The notes under the pieces: generated by a model
The model's input: only the letters and a program-made list of their open reading frames with translations
Told to the model about the DNA's origin: nothing
The model's database searches: none
Made by a program: the position numbers and the translations under genes
Shown here: piece after piece, positions 1-9,000 of the stretch
Numbering within the stretch: position 1 is the first letter of the stretch
How the letters are laid out: each line of letters opens with the position of its first letter
Source of the DNA: an uncultured Oscillospiraceae bacterium
GTDB taxonomy: Bacteria > Bacillota > Clostridia > Oscillospirales > Oscillospiraceae
Direction of reading: 5' to 3'
Length of the DNA: 64,000 nucleotides
NCBI GenBank assembly: GCA_950075865.1
Contig: CATMVA010000010.1
Span: 25,721-89,720, forward strand

Positions 1-400
1 CCACAGTCTGCTGCTGGATCTCCTTGCCGCAGTTGGGGCAGTGGGGGGTGCCCACCCGTGCCCACAGGAGCCGGAGGTAGTCGTAGATCTCGGTCACCGT
101 GCCCACGGTGGACCGGGGGTTCTTGGTGGTGGTCTTCTGGTCGATGGAGATGGCCGGGGAGAGGCCGTCGATGGAATCCACGTCGGGCTTCTCCATCTGG
201 CCCAGGAACATGCGGGCGTAGGAGGAAAGGCTCTCCACATACCGCCGCTGGCCCTCGGCGTAGATGGTGTCAAAGGCCAGGGAGGATTTTCCCGAGCCAC
301 TGACGCCGGTGAGGACCACCAGTTTGTCCCGGGGGATGGTCACGTCCACATTCTTCAGATTGTTGGCGCGGGCGCCCTTCACTACGATGGTATTCTGCAT
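1..400 (-). CDS. uvrA: UvrABC excinuclease subunit A, N-terminal part (runs off window)
   Basis: UvrA is the damage-recognition ATPase of nucleotide excision repair and loads UvrB on lesions. The visible 133 residues start at an ATG at 400 preceded by AAAGGAG. They hold the first ABC-type Walker A (GVSGSGKSS, about residues 33-41), the conserved stretch [13 protein letters not shown], the KSP/IDG segment typical of UvrA, and the beginning of the first zinc module (CPNCG). The rest lies beyond base 1. It is on the same strand as uvrB, 2 kb away, but separated by three unrelated genes. No clear LexA box was found in front of it. Identification is certain from the motifs; only the length is unknown. 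Confidence 0.97.
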   Translation of the reverse strand, partial: MQNTIVVKGARANNLKNVDVTIPRDKLVVLTGVSGSGKSSLAFDTIYAEGQRRYVESLSSYARMFLGQMEKPDVDSIDGLSPAISIDQKTTTKNPRSTVGTVTEIYDYLRLLWARVGTPHCPNCGKEIQQQTV

Positions 401-450
401 GGGAATTCTCCTTTGTATCCCTTGGGGTTTCGTTTGAATCGGGGGTATCT

Positions 451-837
451 TTATGCTTCCTCCGCCAGCTCCTTCTGGATATACTTGGGCAGTTTTTCCA
501 GGATCAGGCGGTAGGAGTCGTCGCAGAGCTCCCGCACTAGTTCGTCAGGAAGGGCTCCATCCAGCAGCACGGCGATCCAGGTCTTTTTGTCGCAATAGAA
601 GCCGGGGAGGATATCGGGGAACTCGGCCCGGAGGAGCTCGGCGCGGCGGGGGTCGCACTTCAGGTTCACCAGAGTATGGCCGTTGTACCGCTCGTCCTTC
701 ATTCCCACGGGCTTGCAGATGGCGGCAAAGAGCTTGTCCCGCAACATGTAGCGGTCCCAGCCCCACTCCACCTTGAAGTCGTGCCCGGCGCCGGGCTTGG
801 CCAGCAGGTATCGGTCCAGATCTTTCAGGTCTGTCAT
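451..837 (-). CDS. MmcQ/YjbR family protein
   Basis: A 128-residue cytoplasmic protein of the MmcQ/YjbR family (double-wing, CyaY-like fold), often annotated as DNA-binding although the biochemical role is not settled. Seen here: the family's [13 protein letters not shown] core, followed by a VNLKCDP segment and a C-terminal helix that ends in [13 protein letters not shown]. Length is normal for the family. The ATG at 837 has an excellent SD (AAAAGGAGG, 6-7 bases upstream). It lies 14 bases downstream of the YbaK-type deacylase gene and is probably cotranscribed with it. No signal peptide or membrane segment. Confidence 0.85.
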   Translation of the reverse strand: MTDLKDLDRYLLAKPGAGHDFKVEWGWDRYMLRDKLFAAICKPVGMKDERYNGHTLVNLKCDPRRAELLRAEFPDILPGFYCDKKTWIAVLLDGALPDELVRELCDDSYRLILEKLPKYIQKELAEEA

Positions 838-852
838 GACAAAAACCTCCTT

Positions 853-1338
853 TTACACGGTCAGGTCGGTGGTGGCGCCCCCGGTCAGGGACAGCAAAGC
901 GGCCGGAGATGTCTCAATCTGCACGCCGATCTTGCCGGCGGAGACCAGAATGGTATCAAAAAGTTCTGCTGTCTCGTCAAACACGGTGGGAAAGGGCTTT
1001 TTCATGCCGAGGGGGGAACAGCCGCCGTGGACATAGCCGGTGAGGGGAAGCAGCTCCTTCTGGGGCAGCATATTGACAGACTTCTCCCCCACCGCTTTGG
1101 CCGCCTTTTTCAGATCCAGGGTATCCTCCACCGGGATGTCAAAGACATAATGGGCACCGCTGGAGCCCTTTGCCACCAAGGTTTTGAATACTTGAGCCGG
1201 ATCCCTCCCCACCAGGCGGGCCACGGTGGCACCGTCGGGGGCAGCCTCCCCCACCGGGTAGGTGTGGGCGGCGTAGGCCACCCCCTGCTGCTCCAGGAGC
1301 CGCATCACATTGGTCTTTTCGTCCTTCTGCTTTGCCAT
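853..1338 (-). CDS. ybaK: Cys-tRNA(Pro) deacylase, YbaK/EbsC family
   Basis: A 161-residue trans-editing enzyme that hydrolyses Cys-tRNA(Pro) made by mistake by prolyl-tRNA synthetase, keeping proline codons from being read as cysteine. The family signature is visible: the catalytic lysine in QVFKTLVAKG (about residues 50-59), the GGCSPLGMKK loop, and the VSAGKIGVQIE segment near the C terminus. Length matches YbaK. The start codon sits just after the stop of the upstream M28 peptidase (TGACATG), with the SD GGAGG inside the end of that gene, so translation is probably coupled. Confidence 0.93.
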   Translation of the reverse strand: MAKQKDEKTNVMRLLEQQGVAYAAHTYPVGEAAPDGATVARLVGRDPAQVFKTLVAKGSSGAHYVFDIPVEDTLDLKKAAKAVGEKSVNMLPQKELLPLTGYVHGGCSPLGMKKPFPTVFDETAELFDTILVSAGKIGVQIETSPAALLSLTGGATTDLTV

Positions 1339-1339
1339 G

Positions 1340-2284
1340 TCAGGCCTCCAGCTCCTTGGCCAGATCCAGGCAGCCGCACCGGAGCAGCTCGATGTTCTCC
1401 TCCATAAAAACGGTATCCTTACTGGTGTGGATCCTGTCCATGTAGTAAAATTTTTTCTTTTTCAGGGCACAGACGCCGCAGGCCCGCTTGAAGGAGACGT
1501 TATCCGAAGGGTAGATCCCGCCGCCCCGGTAAACCTCCACCTCTTTGCCCCCAAGGGGTATAAACGCTTTTTCAATGGTCTGCAGGGTCTTCTCGTCCTT
1601 CCGCAGGATCTTGGTGGGAAAGAACTGGATGGACTCCCCGTTGGACACGCAGTCGAAGTTGAGGACCAAGGTCTCCTGTTTGACCCGTTTCCGCTTGGAG
1701 GCAAAGTTGGCCGAGCCCAGCATACCCCGCTCCTCGTTGTCGAAGAACACCAGGCACACCTTGTCCCGGTCCTCGGGGAGCAGGGTGAGGGCTGTCTCCA
1801 GCAAGGTGATGACCCCGGAAGTGTTGTCGTTGGCGGTATGCTTGTTGGCCTTGCCGAAAAACATCCACCAGACAAAAAAGCCGCACAGGACTACCGACAC
1901 CAAGGACATGATCAGAGGGAGAAGGTCCCGCCCTCCCATAGCCCGGACCACCGAAAGTGTGATCCCCTCGGCAACGGCGATCATGGCGAAAAAGACCACG
2001 CAGATCAAGGCCTGAAAGGCAACGTAGATCCCCGCGTTCCGGGGGGTGATAAAGTTGGGGAAGGGCAGCACCGCCTGGGTGTCATAGTGGGCAGTATAAA
2101 GGACTTTGGCCCTCTCCGGGTCCCCGGCGATCACATTGTGCCCCGCGAAGAAGCTGCCCTCCTCCCGAACGGTCCAACCGGCGGCCTCCAACTCTTTGGT
2201 GAGCCAAGCACGGAAGGCCCGCTTCTCTTTGGAGGATTTGCGGACCTGAATTTCCTCCAAAACTTTTTTCGATTGTGGGGTCAT
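1340..2284 (-). CDS. M28 family metallopeptidase with inserted membrane segments
   Basis: A 314-residue zinc aminopeptidase-like protein. Ligand motifs of family M28 are visible in order: YTAHYDTQ (His/Asp), NDNTSG (bridging Asp), FDNEERG (Glu) and a late DRIHTSKDT (His). Unusually, two hydrophobic segments (roughly residues 75-100 and 115-135) lie between the first and second ligand motifs, so the catalytic domain appears anchored in the membrane by an internal hairpin. I chose the ATG at 2284 because AAGGA stands 6 bases before it; an upstream in-frame ATG at 2335 lies in a palindromic repeat and lacks an SD. Substrate is unknown. Translationally coupled to ybaK. Confidence 0.8.
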   Translation of the reverse strand: MTPQSKKVLEEIQVRKSSKEKRAFRAWLTKELEAAGWTVREEGSFFAGHNVIAGDPERAKVLYTAHYDTQAVLPFPNFITPRNAGIYVAFQALICVVFFAMIAVAEGITLSVVRAMGGRDLLPLIMSLVSVVLCGFFVWWMFFGKANKHTANDNTSGVITLLETALTLLPEDRDKVCLVFFDNEERGMLGSANFASKRKRVKQETLVLNFDCVSNGESIQFFPTKILRKDEKTLQTIEKAFIPLGGKEVEVYRGGGIYPSDNVSFKRACGVCALKKKKFYYMDRIHTSKDTVFMEENIELLRCGCLDLAKELEA

Positions 2285-2335
2285 ACGGCATCCTTCTTTC
2301 TCTGGGAAGTTCGGATCGGTAGAACATGGGCACAC

Positions 2336-2357
2336 GGGCCGATGGGGGCATCGGCCC
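2336..2357. repeat. Palindromic intergenic repeat (copy A)
   Basis: Perfect 9-bp arms GGGCCGATG and CATCGGCCC around GGGG, followed by TACAGGGCG. It lies between uvrB and the M28 peptidase gene. The 'CCCTAC' edge next to a GC palindrome recurs at about 32746-32768 and, less perfectly, near 40801 and 63861, which suggests a dispersed REP-like element. Confidence 0.55.
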
Positions 2358-2366
2358 TACAGGGCG

Positions 2367-4337
2367 TTATTGTTTTCCCCGGAGCTCGATGATGCGGTCC
2401 CGGAGGACGGCGGCGTACTCGAACTCCAGCCGTTTCGACGCTTCCTTCATTTCCTTCTCCAGCTTGGCCACCGCGTCCTCCAGCTCCTTCTTGGACATGT
2501 TGTTCTTCAGACGCACCGCCTTGGCGGCTTCCTCCTCCCGGTCGGCCAGGTTCACTACGTCCCGGACACTCTTGATGATGGTCTTGGGCACGATGCCATT
2601 TTCCTGGTTGTAGGCGTCCTGCTTCTTCCGCCTTCTCTCAGTCTCCCCGATAGCGGCCATCATGGAGGGAGTCATCTTGTCGGCGTACATGATAACAAGG
2701 CCGTCGGCGTTCCGGGCGGCCCGGCCGATGGTCTGGATAAGGGAGGTCTCAGAGCGGAGGAAGCCCTCCTTGTCGGCGTCCAGAATAGCCACCAGGGACA
2801 CCTCGGGCAGGTCCAGTCCCTCCCGCAGGAGGTTGATGCCCACCAGCACATCGTAGGTGCCCAGGCGCAGATCCCGGATGATCTCCTGCCGCTCCATGGT
2901 ATCCACATCGTGGTGCATATACTGGACCTTCACCCCGGCATTCCGGAGGTAGGCGGTGAGATCCTCTGCCATCTTCTTGGTGAGCGTGGTGACCAGCACC
3001 CGCTCCCCTCTCCCAGCGCGCTCGTTGATCTCTCCCAGCAGGTCGTCGATCTGGCCCTCCACGGGCCGGACCTCCACCCGGGGATCCAGCAGTCCGGTGG
3101 GCCGGATGACCTGCTCCACCGTCTGGCCCGAGCGGCTGCGCTCGTACTCTCCGGGGGTGGCCGAGACGTAGATGACCTGGTTGAGCCGCTGCTCGAACTC
3201 CTCGAACTTCAAAGGCCGGTTATCAAAGGCGCAGGGCAGGCGGAAACCGTAGTCGATGAGGGTGGTCTTACGGGCGTGGTCCCCGTTATACATGGCGTGG
3301 ACCTGGGGCAGGGTCACATGACTCTCATCGATGAACAGAAGAAAGTCCTTGGGGAAGTAGTCGATGAGGGTCATGGGGGCCGAGCCGACCGGACGGCCGG
3401 CAATGACCCTGGAATAGTTCTCGATGCCCGAGCAGAAGCCCAGCTCCTGGAGCATCTCCACATCGTACATGGTCCGCTGCTTGATGCGCTGGGCTTCCAC
3501 CAGCATATTGTTGCTCTCGAAGAAGGCCACCCGCTCCTCCATCTCCCGGTAGATCTCCTGGATGGCGGCGGCCATCTTCTCCCGGGGGGTGATATAGTGG
3601 CTGGCGGGGTAGATGGGGATGTGCTCCAGGCGGCGGATCACCTCCCCGGTGACCACGTTGATCTCGCTCAACCGGTCGATCTCGTCCCCGAAGAACTCCA
3701 CCCGGATGGCCGTGTCCCGCCAGTAGGCGGGCCAGACCTCGATGGTGTCTCCCCGGACCCGGAACATGTTGCGCTCCCAAGCGATGTCGTTGCGCTCGTA
3801 CCGGTCCTCCACCAGGCGGCGCATCAGCTCCTCCCGCTTCAGCTCCTCTCCCACCCGGAGGGGGATCATCATATGGGCATAGTCGTCAGGCTCACCCAGG
3901 CCGTAGATGCAGGAGACCGAGGACACCACGATCACATCCCGCCGCTCAATGAGGGAGGCGGTGGCCGAGAGCCGCAGGCGGTCGATCTCGTCGTTCACCG
4001 AGGAATCCTTCTCGATGAAGGTGTCAGTGTGGGGGATATAGGCCTCGGGCTGGTAGTAATCGTAGTAGGACACGAAATACTCCACCGCGTTGTTGGGGAA
4101 AAACTCCTTGAACTCGGCGCAGAGCTGGGCGGCCAGGGTCTTGTTGTGGGCCAGCACCAGAGTAGGCCGCTGGACCTTCTCAATGACCTTTGCCATGGTG
4201 AAGGTCTTGCCCGAGCCGGTGACGCCCAGAAGGGTCTGCTCGGAAAGGCCGTTCTCCACGCCGGCCGCCAGGGCCTCGATGGCCTGGGGCTGATCCCCGC
4301 TGGGCTCAAAGGGACTGATTACTTTGAATTCAGACAT
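2367..4337 (-). CDS. uvrB: UvrABC excinuclease subunit B
   Basis: A 656-residue helicase-fold protein that takes over the lesion from UvrA, verifies damage and recruits UvrC. Visible: Walker A GVTGSGKT (about residues 38-45), the beta-hairpin tyrosine-rich stretch [15 protein letters not shown] used for damage probing, the DESH box ([11 protein letters not shown]), helicase motifs QTIGRAARN, and the C-terminal UVR domain ([19 protein letters not shown]) that binds UvrC. Length is normal. The ATG at 4337 follows GGGAGG; upstream in-frame codons run through the promoter, so they are not used. Transcription starts from a promoter with a LexA-type box in its spacer (see 4370-4398), consistent with SOS control. 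Confidence 0.98.
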   Translation of the reverse strand: MSEFKVISPFEPSGDQPQAIEALAAGVENGLSEQTLLGVTGSGKTFTMAKVIEKVQRPTLVLAHNKTLAAQLCAEFKEFFPNNAVEYFVSYYDYYQPEAYIPHTDTFIEKDSSVNDEIDRLRLSATASLIERRDVIVVSSVSCIYGLGEPDDYAHMMIPLRVGEELKREELMRRLVEDRYERNDIAWERNMFRVRGDTIEVWPAYWRDTAIRVEFFGDEIDRLSEINVVTGEVIRRLEHIPIYPASHYITPREKMAAAIQEIYREMEERVAFFESNNMLVEAQRIKQRTMYDVEMLQELGFCSGIENYSRVIAGRPVGSAPMTLIDYFPKDFLLFIDESHVTLPQVHAMYNGDHARKTTLIDYGFRLPCAFDNRPLKFEEFEQRLNQVIYVSATPGEYERSRSGQTVEQVIRPTGLLDPRVEVRPVEGQIDDLLGEINERAGRGERVLVTTLTKKMAEDLTAYLRNAGVKVQYMHHDVDTMERQEIIRDLRLGTYDVLVGINLLREGLDLPEVSLVAILDADKEGFLRSETSLIQTIGRAARNADGLVIMYADKMTPSMMAAIGETERRRKKQDAYNQENGIVPKTIIKSVRDVVNLADREEEAAKAVRLKNNMSKKELEDAVAKLEKEMKEASKRLEFEYAAVLRDRIIELRGKQ

Positions 4338-4369
4338 GGCCGCTCCTCCCTTCCGCCATAGGCAGAGAT

Positions 4370-4398
4370 ATTGTATCAAAACATTTGTTCGATTGCAA
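4370..4398 (-). promoter_or_regulatory. uvrB promoter with LexA-type SOS box in the spacer
   Basis: Read on the minus strand: -35 TTGCAA (4398-4393), 17-bp spacer, -10 TACAAT (4375-4370). The spacer contains CGAACAAATGTTTT (4391-4378), which agrees with the Gram-positive LexA/DinR consensus CGAACRNRYGTTYG at 13 of 14 positions. A repressor bound there would block RNA polymerase directly. Sequence match is seen; LexA binding is inferred. Confidence 0.75.
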
Positions 4399-4404
4399 GG
4401 GGTA

Positions 4405-5097
4405 TTACAAATTTTCCTTCCTGCCGAAATAGAGAAGGCCGCTGTCCCGCATGGAGACCATATCGCCATCCGCGAAGATCACATGGTCCACCAGCTCGAT
4501 GTTCACCGTCCCCAGGACCTTTGCCAGGTATTGGGTAGTGGACTTGTCGGCGTCGGATGGCACCGCCAGGCCGGAAGGGTGGTTGTGGGCCAGTACCACC
4601 CGGGAGGCATTGAGGGAGAGGGCGGCCTCCATCACGCTCCGGACGGTGACCTCGGAGGCGTTCACGTTCCCCTCCCCCACCTTCCGGACCCCCAGCGCCT
4701 TTCCCTTCCCGTCCATACACAGGAGAAAGATCAGCTCGCTCCGGGCGCCGAAGAAGCTGCTCTCCAGCTGCTCGCAGATGTCCTTCGTGCTCCGCACGAT
4801 GTTGTCCACCCTGGTCCGGTCGGACAGGTAGCGGCCGGCGGCCTCCTTCACCCCCTTCAGGAGGGAGACGGTGTGTTCCCCCACGCCGGGGACCTTCAAA
4901 AGCTCCTCCGGGGAGGCATCCAGCACCCCGGCAAAGGAACCGAAGCGGTCCATCAGCAGGTGGGCAGTGGGGTTGGTGTCGCTCCGGGGACTGGCATAAA
5001 ACAGGAGGAGCTCCAGAAGCTTGTGGTCCGGGAAGGAATCGGGCCGAGACAGGAATTCCCCCTTGAAACGCCGGCGATGGCCATCGTGAATGGACAT
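4405..5097 (-). CDS. radC: RadC family JAB-domain protein
   Basis: A 230-residue protein of the RadC/MPN+ (JAB1-like) family. It has an N-terminal helix-hairpin-helix segment ([15 protein letters not shown], about residues 63-77) and the C-terminal metal-binding motif HNHPSG followed by SDADKSTTQ. The family is called 'DNA repair' by history, but its true substrate is unknown. The ATG at 5097 has AGGAGGGG upstream; the in-frame ATG at 5163 lies in the AT-rich promoter. It is transcribed toward uvrB but has its own leader and a short gap of about 70 bases to the uvrB promoter. Confidence 0.93.
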   Translation of the reverse strand: MSIHDGHRRRFKGEFLSRPDSFPDHKLLELLLFYASPRSDTNPTAHLLMDRFGSFAGVLDASPEELLKVPGVGEHTVSLLKGVKEAAGRYLSDRTRVDNIVRSTKDICEQLESSFFGARSELIFLLCMDGKGKALGVRKVGEGNVNASEVTVRSVMEAALSLNASRVVLAHNHPSGLAVPSDADKSTTQYLAKVLGTVNIELVDHVIFADGDMVSMRDSGLLYFGRKENL

Positions 5098-5284
5098 AGG
5101 CTTCCCCTCCTCTTTCTCTATAATGTGGTGAAATATTATATCATTTTCCCCTGTCTTTCGCAAGAGCCGATCCCCAGTACAAAATCCAGGGCAGGTCGGA
5201 AACAGGCTCTGCCGTCCCCGTTCTCACCTTTTCCCCCGGAGGAGCGTAGAATGACCTGAAGCGGGCAGAAAGGAGGGATCGGGT

Positions 5285-5698
5285 ATGCGTGGAGGGGATC
5301 CAGACGGCTCCGCCCTGAACACAGTCAACACCTCCATCATGTTCCTGGTTCTTTTGGTCCTGAGCATCCTCCTCTCTCTCAAGGCTGTTCTGATACAGCG
5401 GGACGCCCTCTGTGCCACAGCAGCGGGCAGGGACACGGAAAGTCTGCCCTCCCCCCTTCCCTTCCAGTGTATATCAGGTGCCATCGCCATCGGAGCTCTG
5501 GGCTATTTCTTTTCCCTGGCCCTCAGGGCTTGGAGCGATGCCTGTCAGGAGGATTCGGCGGAGGCAGTCTGTCTTTCCCGGGTAAACCTGTGGGCCTCCC
5601 TGTTTGTACTAGCCGCCTCCGTTTTGCGGTTTTTGGCCCTGACTGCCGCCAAGCAGGGATCGGAGGAATTTTCTATGGATGATGAGCTGCCCGCGTAG
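5285..5698 (+). CDS. Small membrane protein, unknown function
   Basis: A 137-residue protein I do not recognise. Three hydrophobic segments are visible (about residues 18-36, 63-82 and 102-120), with a short polar N terminus and an acidic C terminus (SMDDELPA). It starts 12 bases after a clear SD (AAAGGAGGG) and ends 14 bases before the cell-wall hydrolase gene, so the three genes 5285-6672 form a likely operon. Co-location with a CwlJ-like hydrolase and a GerQ-like protein suggests, without proof, a role in spore coat or cortex biology. Confidence 0.7.
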   Translation: MRGGDPDGSALNTVNTSIMFLVLLVLSILLSLKAVLIQRDALCATAAGRDTESLPSPLPFQCISGAIAIGALGYFFSLALRAWSDACQEDSAEAVCLSRVNLWASLFVLAASVLRFLALTAAKQGSEEFSMDDELPA

Positions 5699-5712
5699 GA
5701 AGGAGTGAGACA

Positions 5713-6147
5713 ATGGCATATTCCGACCTGGAGTGTCTGGCCCGCATCATCCAGTGCGAAGCCGGAGGCGAGGGAGAAAACGGGATGAAAGCGGTGGCCA
5801 GCGTGGTCATGAACAGGGTCAATGTGACCTACGGCGAGTACGCCAAATACAAAACCGTACGCCAGGTGGTCTTTCAACCCCGGCAGTTCGTCTGTGCCAT
5901 GGAGACCGTAGACGGTAAATACAACGCCCAGAACATCTATAACATGTCCCTGGAACAGATCCACTGGGACATTGCCGAGTGGGCCATGGCCGGACACCGG
6001 CTGACCAACCTGGGTACCGCTCTGTGGTTCTTTAACCCCTATAGCCCCGAGTGCCGGGCCAATTTCCCATCCAAGGTGGGGACCTTTGCAGTGCGGATCG
6101 GCAACCACTGCTTCTATAATCCCACCGACGCTTATGCCGATACTTAA
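5713..6147 (+). CDS. Cell wall hydrolase, SleB/CwlJ family (Hydrolase_2)
   Basis: A 144-residue protein that consists only of the catalytic domain of the SleB/CwlJ cortex-lytic family, which cleaves spore cortex peptidoglycan during germination. The family opening is visible: LARIIQCEAGGEGENGMKAV (putative catalytic Glu in CEA), then ASVVMNRV and a VFQPRQF segment, ending with the typical aromatic stretch ALWFFNP. There is no signal peptide and no peptidoglycan-binding domain, which resembles CwlJ rather than SleB. SD AAGGAG precedes the ATG. The next gene encodes a GerQ-like protein, matching the known cwlJ-gerQ pairing in Bacillus. Confidence 0.85.
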   Translation: MAYSDLECLARIIQCEAGGEGENGMKAVASVVMNRVNVTYGEYAKYKTVRQVVFQPRQFVCAMETVDGKYNAQNIYNMSLEQIHWDIAEWAMAGHRLTNLGTALWFFNPYSPECRANFPSKVGTFAVRIGNHCFYNPTDAYADT

Positions 6148-6165
6148 AAGGAGGTATTCATCCCT

Positions 6166-6672
6166 ATGGCAAGATCCTATCCCGAAAACGCCCAAATGGG
6201 CATCACCACGCCCCCTATTCAGAACTTCAACACCCCAGCCATGGAAGGCTCTATGCAACAGTTTCTGGCCGACAACATCGGCCAGTATGTGGTGGTGGAG
6301 TTCCTGGTCGGCACCAATGAGCTGACCGCCAAGGCCGGGGTCCTCTACGCCGTAGGCACCAGCGTGGTCACCCTTTACCAAGAGCTGACCCAGACCTATG
6401 TTACCTGCGACATGTTCTCTATCAAGTTTGTCACCTTCTACCTCCCCGGCCACCGGCCCTGGCAGGTAAATTTCCCCATGTCCCAAGAGAGCGCTGTCCC
6501 CAGCCAGTGGCCTACCACCCCGCTCCCCGGAGCCATGGCCACCCCCGCCCCCGGCTTCGCCGGCTCCATGGCGGCGCCGGGACAGTGGAGCGGCAGCGGG
6601 CAGGACTTCGCTGTGCAGGGCGGCTGCGTCGGCGGCAACTGCGGCGGCGGGGCCACCCAGTCCTGGGGGTAA
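6166..6672 (+). CDS. GerQ-like spore coat protein (probable)
   Basis: A 168-residue protein. Its middle (about residues 30-95) has a compact beta-rich domain with VVVEFLVGTNELTAKAGVLY and ends in ITFYLPGHRP-like sequence, comparable in size and layout to the GerQ domain that anchors CwlJ in the Bacillus spore coat. The tail (about 105-168) is rich in Pro, Gly and Ala and closes with a Cys/Gly cluster (GGCVGGNCGGG), as expected of a coat protein that may be cross-linked. The assignment relies on the position directly after the CwlJ/SleB-like gene (18-base gap, SD AAAGGAGG) plus general resemblance; it could also be an unrelated coat protein. Confidence 0.55.
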   Translation: MARSYPENAQMGITTPPIQNFNTPAMEGSMQQFLADNIGQYVVVEFLVGTNELTAKAGVLYAVGTSVVTLYQELTQTYVTCDMFSIKFVTFYLPGHRPWQVNFPMSQESAVPSQWPTTPLPGAMATPAPGFAGSMAAPGQWSGSGQDFAVQGGCVGGNCGGGATQSWG

Positions 6673-6772
6673 ACCCTCCAAACCAGACCCGGACCTTTTG
6701 CGGTCCGGGTCTTATTTTGGGATTGACGGGGACGGGAAAATATGATACACTTTCTTCTCGGAAACAGCGTAT

Positions 6773-6848
6773 GCTGCTGTGGCTCAGTTGGTAGAGCAGC
6801 TGATTCGTAATCAGCAGGTCGCCGGTTCAAGTCCGGCCAGCAGCTCCA
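6773..6848 (+). tRNA. tRNA-Thr (anticodon CGT)
   Basis: A 76-base cloverleaf with encoded CCA. Acceptor stem GCTGCTG/CAGCAGC, D-arm with GGTAGAGC, anticodon stem GCTGA/TCAGC with loop TTCGTAA giving anticodon CGT (reads ACG), and a T-arm GCCGG-TTCAAGT-CCGGC. A bidirectional terminator follows at once. The gene stands at the edge of the rearranged reductase region, a position often used for insertions, although no integrase or att repeat is visible. Confidence 0.97.
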
Positions 6849-6850
6849 AA

Positions 6851-6886
6851 AAAGCGGTGAAAATCCTTTGATTTTCACCGCTTTTT
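6851..6886. terminator. Bidirectional terminator after tRNA-Thr
   Basis: Perfect 15-bp arms (6851-6865 and 6870-6884) around a CTTT loop, with A-runs before and T-runs after. It serves the tRNA and the converging LysR remnant, whose apparent stop codon lies inside the hairpin. Confidence 0.85.
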
Positions 6887-7582
6887 CAATTTTTCTCCGG
6901 GTTCTTGCCCGGCGTTCTGTCTTCTTACCGCTTGATCTTCCCCGGTCTCCTGCTCCTTGATCTTCCGGGCCACCTGAAAGAATGGCTGGTAGACCTCGTA
7001 CATCTCCGCCCGACAGGCAAAGCCCAGATCGGTCCCCATATCAAAATCCAGGGGTGCGGAAAAGAAAGCGGGAAAGGTGTGCACTACATCTTCATTCATT
7101 AAAGCGATGGCCCCAGTATTACAGGCCTCCAGAATGTCATGCCGCTCAGCCTTAATGCGGATAAAGTGGGTATGAAGCCCCGTGTTCTCCACATAGAGCT
7201 GGAGCTGCCGCATCAGGTGGGGCGCGTTGGTGCCCACGGTGCAGTGGTCCAGATCCTCCACCACCAGTAATTTTTTCCCGGCCAGCGGGTGGTTCGGATG
7301 CATAATACACCAGGTACGTATGCGCAGGAATTTTTCAAAGCGGATAGTCTTGGGGTGATAACCGCTCAGAGTAAAATGCTGAATGATGTCATACTCCAGA
7401 TTCAGAAGCCCGCTGAGCTGTTCCTCCGGGAGCTCCTGACAGGGGATATACTGGATATCAAAATGGTTGGGCGTGTCCCGGATATACCGCTCACAAACCC
7501 GCTCCACAAACTGGGGAACCACCAGCCCGGCATACATGGGAATGCGGATGACCCTCTCCGCCCGATTTACAAGGCGGCACCT
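6875..7582 (-). pseudogene. LysR-type regulator remnant (effector domain only)
   Basis: The minus strand encodes about 235 residues resembling the substrate-binding half of a LysR regulator, with stretches such as RVIRIPMYAGL, MHPNHPLAGKKLL and MNEDVVHTFPAFF. The N-terminal helix-turn-helix half is missing. At about 7583 the similarity stops abruptly, and the sequence upstream is the antisense of a reductase gene fragment; an open frame continues to 7624 only by chance. The fragment therefore lacks its own start and DNA-binding domain and is very likely non-functional. The layout suggests that one deletion removed the 5' halves of two divergent genes. Confidence 0.75.
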
Positions 7583-9000
7583 GTTAAAGGAAGTCTTTGG
7601 TATCAAAGCCGTTGCAGGCGGCAAGGAGCTTTACATCAAAGCCAACAAGGGCGTTCTGCTGGCCACGGGCAGCGTGTCGGGCAGCCCTGAGCTTATGGAG
7701 CGGTTCTTCCTTCCCAAGGGAGTGGAAGTCATCAACAGCAGCTCCCCCCGCCAACACAGGTGACGGCCTAATGATGGGCCTCCAGGCGGGAGTTATGCTC
7801 CACAACATGACCCAACACGGTGTGGAGCTCCAACCCTTCTCTCTAAAAAGGCCAGCCAGGAGGTGGGCAGCGCTGTCATCTCCTACATGACCGGAGAAAA
7901 CCGGGGAGCTAAGATCATCGTGGACCAGAGCGGCAGCCGCTTCATGAACGAGGATCTGGAGCTCTCCCACTACAAGGGCCTTCTGGATTGGACCCAGTTC
8001 CCCGGTGCTCCCCAGGTTGGCGGCTACCAAGGCTTCATCCACAAACCTTTCTACCTCATCTTTGACTCCCAGATCTGCGACACCGAAGGGGTGGGCGCTT
8101 ACCTCAGCGATTACAGCTGGTCGGTAGCCATGGGTCTCCACAAGTGGAGTGCCGGCAATCAGGAAGAGCTGAAAAAGGGCTGGATCGCCAAGGGCGACAC
8201 CCTGGAGGAGCTGGTGGAGAACCTGGCCGCCCAAAGCGGCAATTCCCCTATCGATATGGAGGGTCTGAAGGCTACTATTGCTGTCTACAACAGTGCCTGC
8301 GCCTCCGGCCAGGATGCCTATGGCCGCTCGGGTGCCCAGAGCCTGTAAAGGCCCCTACTACGCCGCCGAGCTAGCCGCCACTGTCATGTATACTGTAGGC
8401 GGGCTCCAGACCAACGGAGTGGGAGCAACTCTGGACTGGAACGGTTCTCCCATCCCCGGTCTTTACAGCGCAGGCGATGTGGGCCAGCCCAGCGGAGCTA
8501 ATCCCGTTGGTGTGTGCGCCTGCGGCGCCATGGGAGCTTTGGCCGTGCGTGGCATGGTCTCTCATGCAAACCGGGATATCCCCGGCGAGGTAGATGCCAT
8601 CATGGAGAAACCCAACGAGACCGCCATAACCGTAGCCGCAGGCGGCCTCTATGCCCTCTCTGGTGAAGGACAGCAGGGCACGGGGGCCGGGCCGAGCGGC
8701 AGTGTGACCAACTCCATCATCTCGGACACCACCTATAAGGACGGCACCTACACCGGTGTGGGCAGCAGCACCATCGGCGGCGACATCCAGGTCACTGTCA
8801 CGGTCTCCGGCGGAAAGGTGGCCAACATCCAAGTGGACAGCCACAACGAGACCAACACCATCGGTGGCATGGCCTTCGACACCTTCATCCGGCAGGCCGT
8901 GTCCGGCAACACCCACGAGATCGACGGCGTCTCTGGAGCCACCGAGACCACCAAGAGCTTCGCCCAGGCTGTGAAGGCCGCTTTGGATCAAGCGCAGTAA
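7583..9000 (+). pseudogene. FAD/FMN-binding reductase remnant, frameshifted
   Basis: Three reading frames together encode the C-terminal two thirds of a flavoprotein reductase of the fumarate/urocanate-reductase family: GVLLATGS, then TGDGLMMGLQAG, then a long FAD-domain segment with SGSRFMNEDLEL, and finally the FAD-closing motif GLYSAGDVGQPSG. Shifts occur near 7750, 7855 and 8335. The last 100 residues form an FMN-binding domain with flavinylation motif DGVSGATET, here at the C terminus, the reverse of the two intact paralogues downstream. The N-terminal Rossmann part and any signal peptide are absent. Decayed beyond function; it marks a former third reductase module. Confidence 0.82.

Noticed and set aside
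401..450. Possible LexA box in front of uvrA
   Set aside because: ATTCAAACGAAA-like sequence agrees poorly with CGAACRNRYGTTYG; no credible promoter around it.
2370..4361. Long open frame (663 codons) on the plus strand
   Set aside because: Antisense shadow of uvrB; no start signal and no recognisable domain.
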